In this document: in pieces, positions 61,923 through 64,000 of the stretch
How the letters are laid out: each line of letters starts with the position of its first letter
Position numbering within the stretch: the stretch's first letter is position 1
NCBI GenBank assembly: GCA_020634135.1
Contig: JACKCG010000008.1
Location: forward strand, 62,001-126,000
DNA length: 64,000 nucleotides
Source: Anaerolineaceae bacterium
GTDB lineage: Bacteria; Chloroflexota; Anaerolineae; Aggregatilineales; Phototrophicaceae
Reading direction: 5' to 3'
Notes under the pieces: model-generated
What the model was told of the DNA's origin: nothing
Databases searched by the model: none
What the model saw: the letters and a program-made list of their open reading frames with translations, nothing else
Made by a program: the position numbers and the translations under genes

Positions 61923-62396
61923 TCACGCCCGGCGTCTGAAGGCGACAAACGGCAGGTGTTCCTGTGCCAGCGCCCGGTAGCCTTCCAGCGAGTCCGGCGC
62001 GGCATAACCGATCATTTTGGACAGCGCCCGCGCCAGGTCGGGGTGGTCGGTGGCATAGCGCACCATTTCGTCGCCGCTGGCTTCGGGCGATAACTGCTCG
62101 GCGGTGACGGCCAGCGTTTGCCCGCCCACTCGAATCGTGACATCCGGGTGCGCCCCGATATTGCGATACCAGTTGGCCTTTTTCCCAAAGCCGGAACACA
62201 CATAATAGGCATCGGCAGCCGCGTCATAACGGGCGACTTCGACCACAGCCTGCCGCTCCTGGCCGCTGCTGCGCCCGATATGCTGGAGCAGCATCAGCCG
62301 TTTCCCCAGCAGAAAATCCAGCCGCAGCCGGAATATCCAGATCGGCAGCCGCCACAAAAACGCCTTCAACCCGGTAGGCGGTTTAACCTGTGTCAT
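61923..62396 (-). CDS. nitroreductase/deazaflavin-dependent oxidoreductase (DUF385 family)
   Basis: A 157-residue DUF385/Ddn-like split-barrel protein: MLLQHIGRSSGQERQAVVEV near residue 35, CSGFGKKANWYRNIGAHPDV with the conserved Trp-Tyr-x-Asn, and a C-terminal helix with LEGYRALAQEHLPFVAF. Family members use F420H2. It is shorter than the relative at 7883 and lacks its hydrophobic tail, so the two are distinct paralogues. AAAGGA is 6 nt before ATG 62396. It converges on the kinase-TPR gene, 16 bp away, and lies 29 bp after the TPR membrane gene on the same strand. Confidence 0.85.
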   Translation of the reverse strand: MTQVKPPTGLKAFLWRLPIWIFRLRLDFLLGKRLMLLQHIGRSSGQERQAVVEVARYDAAADAYYVCSGFGKKANWYRNIGAHPDVTIRVGGQTLAVTAEQLSPEASGDEMVRYATDHPDLARALSKMIGYAAPDSLEGYRALAQEHLPFVAFRRRA

Positions 62397-62425
62397 GGGT
62401 TATCCTTTACCCTCGCTCATCTTCG

Positions 62426-63673
62426 TTACCCCGCCGGTTCTTCGGTGGCCTCCGGTTGGGCAACCGGAACGCGGCAGTCGTTCAAATCGCTTTCGAGTGC
62501 CTGGATGACCTCGACTGCGGTGTTTTCCGTCACCAATTCATAGCCACGCTGTAAGTAGGGGATGGCAGCCGGGCAGCTCCCGTTGAAGATTTGCGCCCGC
62601 CCCGCCCACAGATAATGGCGTGGGTCGGTGCTGCCGTTGTCTACCGCCGCCTTCAGGCTTTGCGCGGCGTTGGTGTACTGTTCCAGGTTGATCTGTACCC
62701 GCCCCAGCAGGTAGTAACAGTTAATATTGGTGGAGTCGGCCTCCACACAGCGCGTCAGGTATTCGGCGGCCTGGGCATAGTTGCCGATTCCGGCGTTATA
62801 GTAGCTGCCCAGGTAGAACAGCGCGAGCGTGTTCTGTGGATTGACTTCCACCACGCCGCGCAGGATGTCAATCGCTTCGTCGTATTCTTGCAGCGCGAAG
62901 TTGATCTGTGCCAGGTCAATCGCCAGGTAGGGCATGTTGGGCGCGATGTCAAAGGCTTCGCTGAAGTACTGCCGGGTTTCCTGGTAATCCGTATTCCAGG
63001 ATAGCAGGCCGCGCACCCGTAGCGCCTCAAAGCTCTGCGGATCAAGTTCCAGCGCCGCTTCCACCGTATCCAGCGCCTGTTCGATATTGCCCATGTCATA
63101 GTAGGCTTCGGCCAGGAAAGCGCGGGCGCGGGCGCTATCCGGGTTGAGTTCCAGGGCGTGGAGGGCGCTGGCCGCCGCTTCGCCTGGTTTGCCACTCCAA
63201 TCCAGCACCATCGCCCGTAGTGCCCAGGCATCCGACGAAAACGGATTGGCGGTGACGGTGCGTTCAGCGGCTTTCAGGGCTTCGGTCAGGCGGCCTTCCA
63301 TCGTCAGCCCTAAGGTGTAACGGTAGTAGGTTTGCACGTCATTGGGCACAGCATCCAGCACGCGGCGGTAGTCGTTGAGCGCCGCTTCAATCCGTCCCTG
63401 CGCCCAATTCACATTGGCGCTGGTGAGCGCGTCGGTGGGGTCGTCGGTGGGGGTGGGCGGGGGCGCCTGGGAGGTGGCGATCTGCGACTGCGCGGAGTTA
63501 GCCGCGTTGTAAAGCGCCTCATGAATCGGCGGGGCAATCGTATCCAGGTTGTTGTAAATCTGGATGCCGAAGTACACAACCAGCGGCGTCAGAATCCACA
63601 GCCACAGCCAGCGCAGCGAAAACGGGCTGCGCTTATTCCCCTGTCGGTAACGTTTGGGCGTGCGTAGATACAT
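62426..63673 (-). CDS. membrane-anchored TPR protein
   Basis: A 415-residue protein with one N-terminal span (about 20-40, LRWLWLWILTPLVVYFGIQI), a Pro/Thr linker and about nine TPRs (about 80-400), for example HALELNPDSARARAFLAEAY and EAALELDPQSFEALRVRGLL. TPRs would lie outside the cytoplasm and bind partner proteins. The basic N-terminus (RTPKRYRQGNKR) fits the inside-positive rule. It directly follows another TPR gene (2 nt between stop and ATG), so the two are translated together and may act as a pair. Confidence 0.82.
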   Translation of the reverse strand: MYLRTPKRYRQGNKRSPFSLRWLWLWILTPLVVYFGIQIYNNLDTIAPPIHEALYNAANSAQSQIATSQAPPPTPTDDPTDALTSANVNWAQGRIEAALNDYRRVLDAVPNDVQTYYRYTLGLTMEGRLTEALKAAERTVTANPFSSDAWALRAMVLDWSGKPGEAAASALHALELNPDSARARAFLAEAYYDMGNIEQALDTVEAALELDPQSFEALRVRGLLSWNTDYQETRQYFSEAFDIAPNMPYLAIDLAQINFALQEYDEAIDILRGVVEVNPQNTLALFYLGSYYNAGIGNYAQAAEYLTRCVEADSTNINCYYLLGRVQINLEQYTNAAQSLKAAVDNGSTDPRHYLWAGRAQIFNGSCPAAIPYLQRGYELVTENTAVEVIQALESDLNDCRVPVAQPEATEEPAG

Positions 63674-63675
63674 CG

Positions 63676-64000
63676 TTACCCCCCCAGCCCGCCAATCGGT
63701 GTGGGCGGCGGTTCAGTAGGCGGCGCGACAGTGGGCACAGCCACCCCCCGGTAATCGGCGCAGTTTTCCGTCACCAGCTTTAACCCGCTCCGAATACTGG
63801 TGAGTACCGGGTCGTCTTCGGAAGTGCCCTCGACCCTGATGAGCGAGTCCTGTAGCAGCGTCCAGGCATCGTTACACTCGCCCAGGTAGTAATGTGCCAG
63901 CCCGCGCAGGTAGTAGCATTGGATTTCTTCCGAACCCAGCGTGACACACTGTTGAAAATCCTCAATCGCGCCCTCGTAATTCCGGCGGCGGAATTCAACC
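63676..64000 (-). CDS. TPR protein, cut by the right window edge
   Basis: Open from the window end to TAA at 63676-63678, 2 nt before the next gene's ATG. The last 108 residues are visible: TPR helices (NYEGAIEDFQQCVTLGSEEI, CYYLRGLAHYYLGECNDAW), a final helix (LTSIRSGLKLVTENCADYRG) and a Pro-rich Gly-ending tail. The helices resemble those at the end of the following TPR protein (CYYLLGRVQINL), so the two are probably related. The start codon lies beyond the window. An overlapping ORF in another frame (63780-63998) is a shadow. Confidence 0.75.
   Translation of the reverse strand, partial: VEFRRRNYEGAIEDFQQCVTLGSEEIQCYYLRGLAHYYLGECNDAWTLLQDSLIRVEGTSEDDPVLTSIRSGLKLVTENCADYRGVAVPTVAPPTEPPPTPIGGLGG

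Overview
The window looks like chromosomal DNA of a Chloroflexota bacterium, most likely class Anaerolineae; this is an inference from gene content, not from a marker gene. The clues are high GC, exported proteins with long Thr/Pro-rich linkers, a DUF6062-type protein, a membrane-fused MurF-like ligase, Hanks-type kinases carrying sensor or TPR domains, a PP2C phosphatase, two F420-type (DUF385/Ddn) oxidoreductases, and an LPXTG-like sorting signal. No tRNA or rRNA was seen; the only RNA gene found is tmRNA (35701-36082).

Layout. 1-8.5 kb: end of a partial gene, MurF-like ligase, FGGY sugar kinase, a field of tandem and dispersed repeats, a solitary HTH protein, an aldo/keto reductase, and an IS4-family insertion sequence lying between two direct copies of an intergenic repeat. 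8.6-17.8 kb: a surface protein ending in LPSTG, acyl-CoA dehydrogenase, a compact run of a PpiC-type foldase lipoprotein, a 36-aa membrane peptide and two related membrane-anchored proteins, a frameshifted antitoxin, a lone receiver domain, an isocitrate/isopropylmalate-type dehydrogenase and a DUF6062 protein. 18-26 kb: uvrA, a lipoprotein, a metallophosphoesterase overlapping a DtxR/MntR-type regulator, then an isoprenoid-synthase-fold protein near a 74-aa peptide ending in Phe-Trp-Met. 26-36 kb: envelope and membrane proteins, PP2C, a LiaF-like protein, a DUF4173 protein and tmRNA. 36-46 kb: small enzymes, two nucleotidyltransferases, a LysM-glycosidase gene broken by several frameshifts, an HtrA-like protease with a His-rich insert, a YbaK deacylase. 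46-54 kb: a Calx-beta-like repeat adhesin, leucyl aminopeptidase, PrmC, a YdbC-like protein and a transmembrane kinase. 54.7-64 kb: a tight set of ClpC-like ATPase, MntA/HepT toxin-antitoxin pair and a giant kinase-TPR protein, then an oxidoreductase and two TPR membrane proteins, the last cut by the window edge.

Two themes stand out. First, signalling and proteostasis genes (two Ser/Thr kinases, PP2C, ClpC-like ATPase, MntA/HepT, tmRNA, HtrA) are frequent, with ClpC, mntA, hepT and the kinase-TPR gene probably cotranscribed. Second, the intergenic DNA is full of at least four dispersed repeat families that combine like modules, plus one element with inverted ends; these explain most gaps.

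The strongest candidate for a new system is the pair at 23474-24965: a class I isoprenoid-synthase-fold protein and a small peptide with a C-terminal Trp. The arrangement recalls ComQ/ComX, in which the peptide pheromone is prenylated on Trp, but the similarity is architectural and unproven.
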